Part shown: positions 1-7,331 of the stretch, one piece after another
How positions within the stretch are numbered: the first letter of the stretch is position 1
How the letters are laid out: each line of letters starts with the position of its first letter
Assembly (NCBI RefSeq): GCF_046098205.1
Contig: NZ_JBJURJ010000013.1
Coordinates: 1-64,000 of the forward strand
DNA from: Paenibacillus_AR mesotrionivorans
Lineage (GTDB): Bacteria; Bacillota; Bacilli; Paenibacillales; NBRC-103111
Direction: 5' to 3'
DNA length: 64,000 bases
The notes under the pieces: generated by a model
Databases searched by the model: none
What the model was told of the DNA's origin: nothing
The model's input: only the letters and a program-made list of their open reading frames with translations
Translations under genes and position numbers: made by a program

Positions 1-231
1 GCACAAAGGGAACTTCCCTTTACGTGCGTTTCTAGCTTGCCACCGCTCTCCTTGACGAAGGCATACCATGTGGTACCAACCCACGGATAGCAGCGTGCCG
101 ACCGTCGCTCGTTTATTTGCTCCCGTGCCACGTGCTCCGACCCTGCAAAACCGGAGGGCTTGACAAAAACGTTCATAGCAACGAATCTGATTCTAACCGA
201 AGCAGGGGACGCTATTTGCCCCCGCACAGCC

Positions 232-265
232 AAAAAACGGCCGCCCCGCAAACAGGGCAGCCGTG
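232..265 (-). terminator. Intrinsic terminator of the DUF309/relQ operon
   Basis: On the minus strand a stem ACGGCTGCCC / GGGCGGCCGT with a short TGTTTGC loop (one G-T wobble) is followed by six T residues. It begins immediately after the stop codon of the DUF309 gene. Confidence 0.85.
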
Positions 266-679
266 CTATTCTTCTTTTTCGGGCGGATTCAGCTTCATTT
301 CCTCCACCAAATCTTCCAGCACCGGATCGGTAACCTCGATATCCAGATCATAGAATTCGAAGGGCTCCTCCTCCAGCCGGTTCAGCTTCTCCACGTATAC
401 CCTTGCATCCTCTACAAGCTTCTGCAGCCTGATGCCGTGAAGAATGTCAGGCTGTGCTTCCAGCTTGGCGATGCCCTGGGAGAACAGCTTGATCGAGCCG
501 CTGACATTGCCGTTGCGGTGATGATACAGCCCCACTGCAAGCTGCAGCAGTCCCTGGAAAATGGGATTGCGCCCCTCCTCCAGCCACAGCGCCTCCATCA
601 CCTCATGACATTCGAAATAGTCGCGTTCGATATTGAAGTAATAGATGAAGGCCACATACAGCTCCTCGTAGCCCCTCAT
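266..679 (-). CDS. DUF309 domain-containing protein
   Basis: A 137-residue soluble protein of the DUF309 family. The signature is near the N-terminus, residues 19-32, with the conserved stretch YFECHEVMEALW, followed by a helical region (GLLQLAVGLYHHRNGN). Family members are small helical proteins without an assigned reaction; the conserved H-E pair suggests a binding site but nothing is proven. The start codon overlaps the stop of the upstream relQ-like gene (ATGA), so the two are translationally coupled and a link to alarmone metabolism is possible but only inferred. An intrinsic terminator follows directly. Confidence 0.85.
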   Translation of the reverse strand: MRGYEELYVAFIYYFNIERDYFECHEVMEALWLEEGRNPIFQGLLQLAVGLYHHRNGNVSGSIKLFSQGIAKLEAQPDILHGIRLQKLVEDARVYVEKLNRLEEEPFEFYDLDIEVTDPVLEDLVEEMKLNPPEKEE

Positions 680-1503
680 GATCCTTGTTCCCCTTCGGGC
701 TTGGTCTTAAAGGCCTCTCTTGCCTTGATCACAGCCTTCTCCACCTCGTCCGCCAGTCCGTACAGCTTGGACAGCTCGTTGGACTCCCAGATTTCCTCAA
801 GCCTGCGCTGAAATTCCGCCGCTTCCTTGCCCTTGCGGTAGAAGTACAGCACCTGGATCATATTCAGAATCTTGGACACCAGAATGGAATGGTCCTCAAA
901 CAGCTTCTGGGATTCCACAATTTCATCCCGGATGCTGGACATTTCCTTATCCAGCCGGTAAGCCGCTTCAGCCGCTTTCGATAACCGCCCGCTGATATCC
1001 GCGGGAATAATGCCATGATATTTGTAATTGAGGGAATGCTCGATGGTGGCCCAAAAATTCATCGCCAGCGTACGCAGCTGGACTTCGGCCAGTATATTCT
1101 TCATCCCCAATGAGGTTTGCACCGGATATTCCACAATAATATGGTAGCTGCGGTACCCGCTTTCCTTCTTGTTGCGGATATAGTCCTTGCAATACAGCAC
1201 CTTCAGATCCTTGCGGTCTGCGATCAGCTCCGCCAGCCGCTCAATATCCTCTTCGAACTGGCACATGATGCGGATACCCGCAATATCCTCGATGCCCGTT
1301 TCCAGCTGGTCCATGGGCACGTTCAACTTTTTGGCCTTGGCCAGAATACTCGATATTTTCTTCACCCGCCCTGTCACGAACTCAATAGGCGAATATTCCT
1401 CCCGGGACTTGAGCTCTGTCCGTAGAAGCTTGAACTTGACCTTCAGCTCCTCCACCGACTGCTCGTACGGGAGCAAAAACTTGCTCCAATCTCTTCCGTC
1501 CAT
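676..1503 (-). CDS. relQ: Small alarmone synthetase, RelQ/YjbM type GTP pyrophosphokinase
   Basis: Cytoplasmic (p)ppGpp synthetase that transfers pyrophosphate from ATP to GTP or GDP. The RelA/SpoT synthetase core is present without hydrolase, TGS or ACT domains: VTGRVKKISSI, EDIAGIRIMCQF, the G-loop region SGYRSYH, and EVQLRTLAMNFWATIEHSLN, all typical of RelQ (SAS1). At 275 residues it is longer than B. subtilis YjbM (about 211), with an extra helical C-terminus. The ATG at 1503 has GGGAGG seven bases upstream; a TTG five codons earlier lies inside that Shine-Dalgarno and was rejected. It heads a two-gene operon with the DUF309 gene. RelQ enzymes are generally controlled by transcription and allosterically by pppGpp. 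Confidence 0.92.
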   Translation of the reverse strand: MDGRDWSKFLLPYEQSVEELKVKFKLLRTELKSREEYSPIEFVTGRVKKISSILAKAKKLNVPMDQLETGIEDIAGIRIMCQFEEDIERLAELIADRKDLKVLYCKDYIRNKKESGYRSYHIIVEYPVQTSLGMKNILAEVQLRTLAMNFWATIEHSLNYKYHGIIPADISGRLSKAAEAAYRLDKEMSSIRDEIVESQKLFEDHSILVSKILNMIQVLYFYRKGKEAAEFQRRLEEIWESNELSKLYGLADEVEKAVIKAREAFKTKPEGEQGS

Positions 1504-1710
1504 CCGGCTTCCTCCCAAGAGCTTTGCTGTTAAGCAAGGCTCAACTTCGTAAGCTTACGCTGTCTCCTTCATTATTAAACCCCATCCTTCCAAGGTTTGC
1601 AAGAATATCGGCAGCCTTGGCGCGAATTTATAAAGGGGTGCTAGTACACCCTCGCCGGATTGTGCTAAAATAGGAGTGTTCAATATCGTGAGAAGAAAGG
1701 GCGATCATAC

Positions 1711-1854
1711 ATGTCCGTGAAAAAGCAGGCTCCTATTATGGCCCGCACCAAGAAAAAGGACAACGAAATGAATAAGAAGGCCCTCATTTGGACGGCCTCC
1801 ATTGTAGGCGCCATCGTTGTACTTGTTTCCGTCCTGATCATTGTAAACGGTTAA
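1711..1854 (+). CDS. Small single-pass membrane protein, 47 residues
   Basis: A short ORF with an AGAAAGG ribosome binding site ten bases before ATG. The N-terminal half is lysine-rich and cytosolic in character (KKQAPIMARTKKKDNEMNKK). The second half is one hydrophobic helix (LIWTASIVGAIVVLVSVLII) ending four residues from the stop, so it is a likely tail-anchored or N-in membrane protein. An extended -10 (TGCTAAAAT, about 1663-1671) lies upstream. It stands alone between relQ (divergent) and the L,D-transpeptidase gene (convergent, two bases away). I do not recognise a family, and function is unknown. Confidence 0.6.
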   Translation: MSVKKQAPIMARTKKKDNEMNKKALIWTASIVGAIVVLVSVLIIVNG

Positions 1855-1855
1855 C

Positions 1856-3298
1856 CTACAGCCACCTGTAGATTTTGCCGGGATTGGTTTCCTGGCGCAG
1901 GGCCGGCATACGGAAGGGCGATTCGCTCCGGAGGATATCCGCCGGCAGCAGACCGCGTCCGATGGTTACCTTAGTTCCCGAGGGGACCATGTCGAACAGC
2001 TCTTCTATATCCGCCTTCAACATCCGAACGCAGCCGAGTGAGCGGTCTTCTCCAATGCTCCTCGGCTCTTTCGTTCCATGAATGGCATAGTCGGTATCTG
2101 ACAGCTGCATGCCTCTGGAGCCGAAGTCCCCATCGTCTCTGCCGTTGGGGTTTTTGACTTTGTCCGTGATGGTGAAAACACCCTCAGGCGTTTTGTCTCC
2201 CCCCAGGCCAACCGGATAGCTGCGCAGAATAAACCGGCCGCTGACCAAGGCAAGCCTGTAGTTTTGCCGGTCGACCACAATCTCCAGCGGTTCGCTGAAG
2301 AGAGCGGGGATTTGACCTGCCCCTGCCCCGTCCTGCCCAACACCAGCGCCGGCTCCTCCGCCGCTGCCTGGAGCAGCACCTGCTGAAGGAGCCCCGCTCT
2401 GCAGCGCCTCATAGGCCGCTTTCATCTGCTCTGTATACCCCGGCAGGAGATTATCCGGAAAATTCCGGACCACCCCGTCCAGGGTTTCCGGCAACGCCGC
2501 CCCGTACCTGCTTTGGTAGGCTTTGACGACGGAGCGCAGGATCACGTCCTGCTCCTGGCTCTGGTACCAGGAGGCTACAGCTGCCGCTGCTTCCACACTC
2601 ACCTGGGGAGTGCAATTGCACCAGGCCTGCTGAAGATAATCCACCTTCACCCCGTTGCCGGCGGAAGCACTCTCCGCACTGGCCAGCAGTGTTGGCTGGC
2701 GCAGCCCGTTAACCCATTTCCCGTCAGAGGTGGGTATCCCCTCCACCACCAGTGTTTTGCTGCCCGGAGCTTGCCCCGGCTGAACTACCTGCTTCCACAG
2801 CTCCTGACCCCGCCCGGCAACCGGATCGGTATACAGAATCCGCAGCCCCCCTTCTCCCGGAGCAGCTGTTTCGGTCTCCTCCGAAGCCAACTCCCCGGTT
2901 CCGTCCAAATCTTTACGGGGAAGAACCCCGTCTCCTAATATGTATGAACCGGCCAGAAGCGCTATTAATACTGCACCGGCCAGCTTGATTGCCAATCTTG
3001 CCCGTTTTTTGCGGACGGTGCCTCCGGCGGCTGTCCCTTCCTCCGCCTTCAGCTCCTCCAGAAGCCCTAGACGGACCCTCTTTTTCTCGAAGGCTTCATA
3101 TACCTCTCCCGCTTGAGCAAAGCAGTACCGCGCCTTCCCTTGTTTGCCCCGCAGCGCATACTCCTTGCCCAAGAGATACCAGGAAAGCTTGTTTTCCGGG
3201 TGTTCCTTCACAAATTGCTTGAGATACACCATATCGTCATCCAGAGGATTATGCTCAAAAAACGCCTGCAGCTGGTCCTCCAGCTCTTTTTGATTCAT
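1856..3298 (-). CDS. Membrane-anchored L,D-transpeptidase (YkuD domain)
   Basis: A cell-wall enzyme that would form 3-3 cross-links or attach groups to peptidoglycan stem peptides. The 480-residue protein has a cytoplasmic N-terminal helical segment of TPR-like character (residues 1-90), one membrane helix (about 100-120, LAIKLAGAVLIALLAGSYIL), a long extracytoplasmic linker with a Gly/Ala-rich tract, and a C-terminal YkuD domain. The active-site motif is complete: H407 in AIHGT and catalytic C423 in SLGCVRM. The ATG at 3298 is preceded by AAAGGCGG; an ORF start ten codons earlier has no such site. The N-terminal cytoplasmic TPR plus external YkuD layout suggests a link between internal proteins and wall synthesis (inferred). 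Confidence 0.88.
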   Translation of the reverse strand: MNQKELEDQLQAFFEHNPLDDDMVYLKQFVKEHPENKLSWYLLGKEYALRGKQGKARYCFAQAGEVYEAFEKKRVRLGLLEELKAEEGTAAGGTVRKKRARLAIKLAGAVLIALLAGSYILGDGVLPRKDLDGTGELASEETETAAPGEGGLRILYTDPVAGRGQELWKQVVQPGQAPGSKTLVVEGIPTSDGKWVNGLRQPTLLASAESASAGNGVKVDYLQQAWCNCTPQVSVEAAAAVASWYQSQEQDVILRSVVKAYQSRYGAALPETLDGVVRNFPDNLLPGYTEQMKAAYEALQSGAPSAGAAPGSGGGAGAGVGQDGAGAGQIPALFSEPLEIVVDRQNYRLALVSGRFILRSYPVGLGGDKTPEGVFTITDKVKNPNGRDDGDFGSRGMQLSDTDYAIHGTKEPRSIGEDRSLGCVRMLKADIEELFDMVPSGTKVTIGRGLLPADILRSESPFRMPALRQETNPGKIYRWL

Positions 3299-3368
3299 AC
3301 CAGCACCGCCTTTCTGCCGTGTCGTCATGGATTATATCGGCAAAACGGCGCCGCCGTTAAATGAGACT

Positions 3369-3926
3369 CTAGACCCCGAACACGGAGGGCGCCGCAGCAT
3401 ATCCTCTGGTTTGCAGCATCTCCAGCAGCAGGCGCACATTATCCCCCACCTCGGAACCGTCCGTATGAAGGGCCAGCTCGGGATTCTCCGGGCGTTCATA
3501 AACATCGGACACTCCGGTAAACAGGGGAATCTCACCCCGGCGCGCCTTGGCATACAACCCCTTCACATCCCGCCGTTCACATTCGGATATGGTACAGTCG
3601 ATATGCACCTCCATGAAGTTGGTCAATTGACTGCGGGCATACGCACGCATTTCCGCATACGGACTGATCATAGCGACAACCGCATTCACTCCGTGCCGGT
3701 TCAAAAGGCCGCATACGTACACCGCTCTGCGTACGTTCTCCATCCGGTCCTCACGGGTAAAACCCAGGCCGGAACCGATATGCTGCCTCAATTTGTCACC
3801 ATCCAGGCATTCCACGGCGCAACCGAGCTCCTCCAGCTTTTCCGTCAATGCGTTGGCGGTGGTGGTTTTGCCCGCGCTTGGCAATCCCGTCATCCATAGG
3901 GTCCACCCTTGCTGCTTCCTAAGCAT
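3369..3926 (-). CDS. cysC: Adenylylsulfate (APS) kinase
   Basis: Phosphorylates APS to PAPS with ATP. The 185-residue protein has the Walker A motif GLPSAGKTT at residues 14-22, the DGD motif (ECLDGDKLRQHIG), the conserved GFTREDRMENVRR segment, and the ISPYAEMR and KGLYAKARRGEI stretches of CysC. AAGGAGGAG lies nine bases before ATG. It is the last gene after the STM4011-type cluster, 60 bases downstream of STM4011 and in the same direction, with no terminator seen between them. No ATP sulfurylase or PAPS reductase gene lies nearby, so here it may supply PAPS to something other than ordinary sulfate assimilation; that is inference. Confidence 0.92.
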   Translation of the reverse strand: MLRKQQGWTLWMTGLPSAGKTTTANALTEKLEELGCAVECLDGDKLRQHIGSGLGFTREDRMENVRRAVYVCGLLNRHGVNAVVAMISPYAEMRAYARSQLTNFMEVHIDCTISECERRDVKGLYAKARRGEIPLFTGVSDVYERPENPELALHTDGSEVGDNVRLLLEMLQTRGYAAAPSVFGV

Positions 3927-3986
3927 GTATCAGCGCTCCTCCTTGTAATAAACGGCCCTTTCCAGCTCCGAACATCACGGAATGGC

Positions 3987-4862
3987 TCAGGTCCGAGCTA
4001 TCCCGGCGCCGGGTCCAGCAATCCGCTCCAGCAGCCGCTCCCCATACACCTCCGCCAACTCCAGCTCCGGCATATGGATGTACCCGATGTAGCAGCCGCA
4101 GGCATCCATTCTGCACAGCCTCCGGCGGGACAGTCCCTCCAGTCCCTCCCGGTACAGATGCCCCAGCACCTGCCGGTCCTGGTAGCATCTCTTCACCAGA
4201 CCCGTGCCCTGGACGTAGAAAACAGACTCGCCTGCCAGGCAGCTTTTGCCGGAGCTCGCATAATCCATCAGATTCCTTTCAAAATGGGGATCGATTCCGC
4301 TTAAAAACGAGCGGTCCTCCTCCGTGTAATAATCCGCCTTATCCTTGTAGGCGTTCACCCAGAGATACACCCCCGCAGGCAGCTTGCCGCGCAGCGAGGC
4401 TATGGCTTCGAAGGCGCTTTTTACGCCTACGGTCCCCACACTGAAGGGAATGCCCCGGCTGTGCAGCTCCCCGCACCTGCCCAAAAACGCCGCCTCGCCC
4501 ACCTGCCCCGGATGATAAGTAGCCCAGAATGCCGCCTTGTCCGGATTGAGGCCGTCCGCCCAGGCCAGACCCGCAGACAGGTTCGTCTGGATGGCCACCT
4601 TCTCCACATGCTCCATGCGGGAAAGCTCCGTCATAGCCGTCTGGTACCAGCGGTGGATCAGCCCCTCCCCATAAGGGTTAAAAAAGATCTTCAAACGGTG
4701 CCCGGCTTCACTCTGTGCACCCACCCACTGGACAAACCGGGACAGCTGCTCCCGGTCCCGGGCAAGAGTTTCCGCTGTATCCTTCTTTTTGCCGAAGGGG
4801 CAATACGGACAGTCGTAATTGCAGGAGGATAAGGAGCCGCGGTAATACAATACGGCCCTCAT
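3987..4862 (-). CDS. STM4011 family radical SAM protein
   Basis: Radical SAM enzyme of unknown substrate, 291 residues. The cluster-binding motif CNYDCPYC (C14, C18, C21) is at the N-terminus. Late in the protein several cysteines (KSCLAGES, KRCYQD, LCRMDACGCYIG) look like ligands for a second, SPASM-like iron-sulfur cluster. The start overlaps the stop of the STM4012 gene (ATGA), so the two are translated together. The family is found in a conserved five-gene set with the neighbours described here (Salmonella STM4011-STM4015); no product is known to me. The pairing of two radical SAM enzymes suggests sequential modification of one substrate. Confidence 0.88.
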   Translation of the reverse strand: MRAVLYYRGSLSSCNYDCPYCPFGKKKDTAETLARDREQLSRFVQWVGAQSEAGHRLKIFFNPYGEGLIHRWYQTAMTELSRMEHVEKVAIQTNLSAGLAWADGLNPDKAAFWATYHPGQVGEAAFLGRCGELHSRGIPFSVGTVGVKSAFEAIASLRGKLPAGVYLWVNAYKDKADYYTEEDRSFLSGIDPHFERNLMDYASSGKSCLAGESVFYVQGTGLVKRCYQDRQVLGHLYREGLEGLSRRRLCRMDACGCYIGYIHMPELELAEVYGERLLERIAGPGAGIART

Positions 4863-6223
4863 GCGAACACAAATCCTTCCATCCGCTCCCGTACCTGCGG
4901 GGAGATTAGCCCGTCTCCGATGGCGTCGGAATGGGCAAAACCTTCATCTGTCAGCCGGAGGATGCCATCCGAGCTAGAGGCCCACTCCGCCTTCAGCAGC
5001 ACCTGCAGCTCCGGGCAATCCTCCAGCGCCGGGCTGCCGAACCGTTCTTCATAAGCGGGGAGCGCCAAACCTTCCTGATGCAGAACCGCCTTCAGAATGT
5101 AGCGGCGCTTCTCCTCCCGGCTGTCCAGCACCATACCGTAGTCCGCGGTTTCATAGCTATCGGCGCTGATATACTCCCGGATAATCCGTTCCGAAGCTAC
5201 CCGGCTGACGGCATACCGGGTTGCGTAATGCACCTGCCGGGTGTAGGAGCGGGCACCGCAGCCCAGGCCAACCAGCCCCTCCTCCTGGCAGCCGTAGGGC
5301 AATACGGTCTTGCCGGAATGTGCCGGGGGTTTGGCAAACCGGCGCATAGAGGATTGGACATACCCCTCCGCCGCAAGCCGGTCTCGGGCGGCAAGATAAC
5401 ACTCCATCCGCAGATCGGTGCCATCCCGCCGGCTTTCTTGAGGTTTCAGGATGGTATGCTCCCGTGTGTACAGTGGATACAGGAAGATTTCCTCGGGCTG
5501 GAACGCCAGCGCCCGCTCCAGGGAATACAGCCAGGATTGAACCGTCTGCCCGGGCAGCCCATAGATCAGGTCCAGATTCAGCACCGGGAAATCGTAACGC
5601 TTCAGGCGCTCCAGCGCCCGCACCACCTCCAGCGGCTTCTGCGGCCGGTAGATGGCGGCGGACTCTGCTTCCACGAAGCTTTGCACCCCCATGCTGACCC
5701 GGTCTACCCGGCGCTTACGGAGAACATCCAGACGCTCCGGGGTGACGGTATCCGGAGAAGCCTCCACGGAGATGGACGCGTGCTCCGGGTTTAGGCCCAT
5801 AACCTCTTCGGCTATATCGAATAGCCTGTCCAGGAGCTCCGGCGCCAGTAGTGTCGGTGTGCCGCCGCCGATGGCAAAACGGGCGAAGGGTTTGCGGCTC
5901 ACGAAAGGCGACCATTGCCGGGCTTGGCGCTCCAGAGCATCCACATATTGGCGGTGCAGCCCGGGCTGCCTGTCCGCCAGCGTAAACAAGTTGCAGAAGC
6001 CGCAGCGGGCCCCGCAAAAGGGGATATGCATATATAAAAAGAAGCTATCGGCGGGTTCCTTTTCCCACAGCTGGGCAAGAGGCAGGCCCGGCTTCAGCTC
6101 CCGGTAAGCCGTTTTGTGGGGATACGAGTACAAATAGGAGCGGTACGGCTTTGCCCGCACCTCCTCCTTCCACCGGACAATAGCCGCATCATCCGACGGA
6201 TCGGGAAAAGTTAAATCGAACAC
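4859..6223 (-). CDS. STM4012 family radical SAM protein (HemN/HemW-like)
   Basis: A 454-residue radical SAM enzyme resembling oxygen-independent coproporphyrinogen oxidase-like proteins. It shows HIPFCGARCGFCNLF (cluster cysteines CGARCGFC near residue 70), then FAIGGGTPTLL, SVEASPDTV, RVDRVSMGVQSF and NLDLIYGLPGQT, the standard HemN-type barrel. Despite the resemblance, its place between STM4011 and STM4013 homologues marks it as the cluster-specific STM4012 family rather than a heme enzyme. The start is GTG at 6223 with AAGGAGGA seven bases upstream. It is separated from the upstream STM4013 gene by 316 bases that hold a four-unit repeat, so it may have its own promoter. Confidence 0.88.
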   Translation of the reverse strand: MFDLTFPDPSDDAAIVRWKEEVRAKPYRSYLYSYPHKTAYRELKPGLPLAQLWEKEPADSFFLYMHIPFCGARCGFCNLFTLADRQPGLHRQYVDALERQARQWSPFVSRKPFARFAIGGGTPTLLAPELLDRLFDIAEEVMGLNPEHASISVEASPDTVTPERLDVLRKRRVDRVSMGVQSFVEAESAAIYRPQKPLEVVRALERLKRYDFPVLNLDLIYGLPGQTVQSWLYSLERALAFQPEEIFLYPLYTREHTILKPQESRRDGTDLRMECYLAARDRLAAEGYVQSSMRRFAKPPAHSGKTVLPYGCQEEGLVGLGCGARSYTRQVHYATRYAVSRVASERIIREYISADSYETADYGMVLDSREEKRRYILKAVLHQEGLALPAYEERFGSPALEDCPELQVLLKAEWASSSDGILRLTDEGFAHSDAIGDGLISPQVRERMEGFVFA

Positions 6224-6314
6224 GGGAACGTCCTCCTTTCGATGGAAGCTCTTTTGACTGGCGGGCCGTCTCGGAATCCACTACCTCCAGGCTGCAATCC
6301 GCCAGCTTGACGCG

Positions 6315-6499
6315 CTAACGGAACTGAGCGACTCTTAGAGGCCGAAATCCGCTGCCTCAGCGCGCTAACGGAGCTGAGCGACTCTTAGCCTGCTTAACCG
6401 GGCCAAAAGAGCTGCAAATTGTGCGCTAAGAGGCACTGAATTCCGTTACAAGTCAAATAGCCGCCTTTTCAGCCGCTAAGAGCTTCTGAGTTCCGTTAG
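6315..6499. repeat. Four-unit 185-bp inverted element, copy 1
   Basis: Fills most of the 316-base gap between STM4013 and STM4012. Four 24-bp units lie at 6315-6338 and 6365-6388 (direct, TAACGGAACTGAGCG...CTCTTAG) and at 6426-6449 and 6476-6499 (inverted, CTAAGAG...TTCCGTTA). Unit starts are 50, 61 and 50 bp apart. Units 1 and 2 differ at one base; the complement of unit 4 matches unit 1 at 20 of 24. The element could fold as one long hairpin with two 24-bp stems. Confidence 0.85.
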
Positions 6500-6539
6500 C
6501 GTTTCAGCAGCGCTGGTTTACATCCCACCGCACAACCCT

Positions 6540-7331
6540 CTAAAGAACAAACTCACGGTACGGCACCGTCCATACCACCTCGTGGGCAAGCCGGTGTCCT
6601 TCATAGCCGTCTTCTCCATAGGCAGTACCATGATCGGAGAAGACCAGGCAAATAGCTGGCCGCTTCCGGGCGCGCATTGCTGCAAACAGCCGCCCCAGCT
6701 GGCCGTCCACATAGCGTAAGGCGGCCCGTTGGGTGTCCACCGAGTCCCGCTTGGCCCCGGGCACAAAATAATGATTAGGCCCATGAATAGCCGAAATGTT
6801 CATAAACAGAAAAAGCCGCTCCTCCTGCCCGGTTTCACCCAGCAGCTTCAGCGCATGGTCCACCTGATGCTCCGTGGAACGGGGGTTGGTCACCCCAAAG
6901 CTCATGCGCCAGTAGCTTTTCTGGAAATACCCGGGCAGCACACGGGCTAACGGTACTTTTTTCGTAAAAAAGATCACCCCGCCGATGCAGACGGTTTTAT
7001 AGCTCTCTCCCGCCAGGCCGGATACCATATCCGGAGTGTCAAACAGCCAGGTGTGGGGGTGGGTGGGTTTGCCGGTGTTTTTGGAATGAAACAGTCTGAC
7101 GTGTTCAGGTCCGGTTTTGTCCGTAGTGACCGGTGTCGGCAAAAATCCCCCGAAAAAAGCATGGTGAGCCGCATAGGTGAAGCTTCCCGGCGAATGCCGT
7201 TTTTCCCAATGCCCGCCGCCGCACAGGTTGGGGCAATTAGCTTCCTCCAGCACCGCCGCATCATACCGGAGGGTATCCAGAGTAATCATAAGAATGTCGT
7301 AGTCGCCAACGATTTGGTTCATGTCCGTCAT
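6540..7331 (-). CDS. STM4013/SEN3800 family hydrolase (alkaline phosphatase fold)
   Basis: A 263-residue protein of the sulfatase/alkaline-phosphatase superfamily, expected to hydrolyse a phosphate or sulfate ester using two metals. Metal ligands visible are D19 in ITLDTLRYD and the C-terminal LVFSDHGTAYGEDG with a following GHRLAHE histidine. The position where sulfatases carry the formylglycine Cys/Ser reads TYAAHHAFF, so the classic CxPxR motif is absent and a different nucleophile must act. There is no signal peptide, so it is cytoplasmic. The start overlaps the stop of the STM4014 gene (ATGA). The substrate is unknown. Confidence 0.86.
   Translation of the reverse strand: MTDMNQIVGDYDILMITLDTLRYDAAVLEEANCPNLCGGGHWEKRHSPGSFTYAAHHAFFGGFLPTPVTTDKTGPEHVRLFHSKNTGKPTHPHTWLFDTPDMVSGLAGESYKTVCIGGVIFFTKKVPLARVLPGYFQKSYWRMSFGVTNPRSTEHQVDHALKLLGETGQEERLFLFMNISAIHGPNHYFVPGAKRDSVDTQRAALRYVDGQLGRLFAAMRARKRPAICLVFSDHGTAYGEDGYEGHRLAHEVVWTVPYREFVL

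Noticed and set aside
1..231. Gene or RNA at the left edge
   Set aside because: Only a short ORF (117-353) without a ribosome binding site that crosses the terminator of the DUF309 gene; nothing else recognisable.
4859..6223. Annotation as coproporphyrinogen oxidase HemN or HemW
   Set aside because: The barrel is HemN-like, but the gene sits in the STM4011-4015 set, which marks the separate STM4012 family; no heme genes are near.
6315..6499. Possible CRISPR array (24-bp repeats with 26-bp spacers)
   Set aside because: There are only four units, two of them inverted, the central gap is 37 bp, spacers are partly similar between copies, and no cas gene is present.
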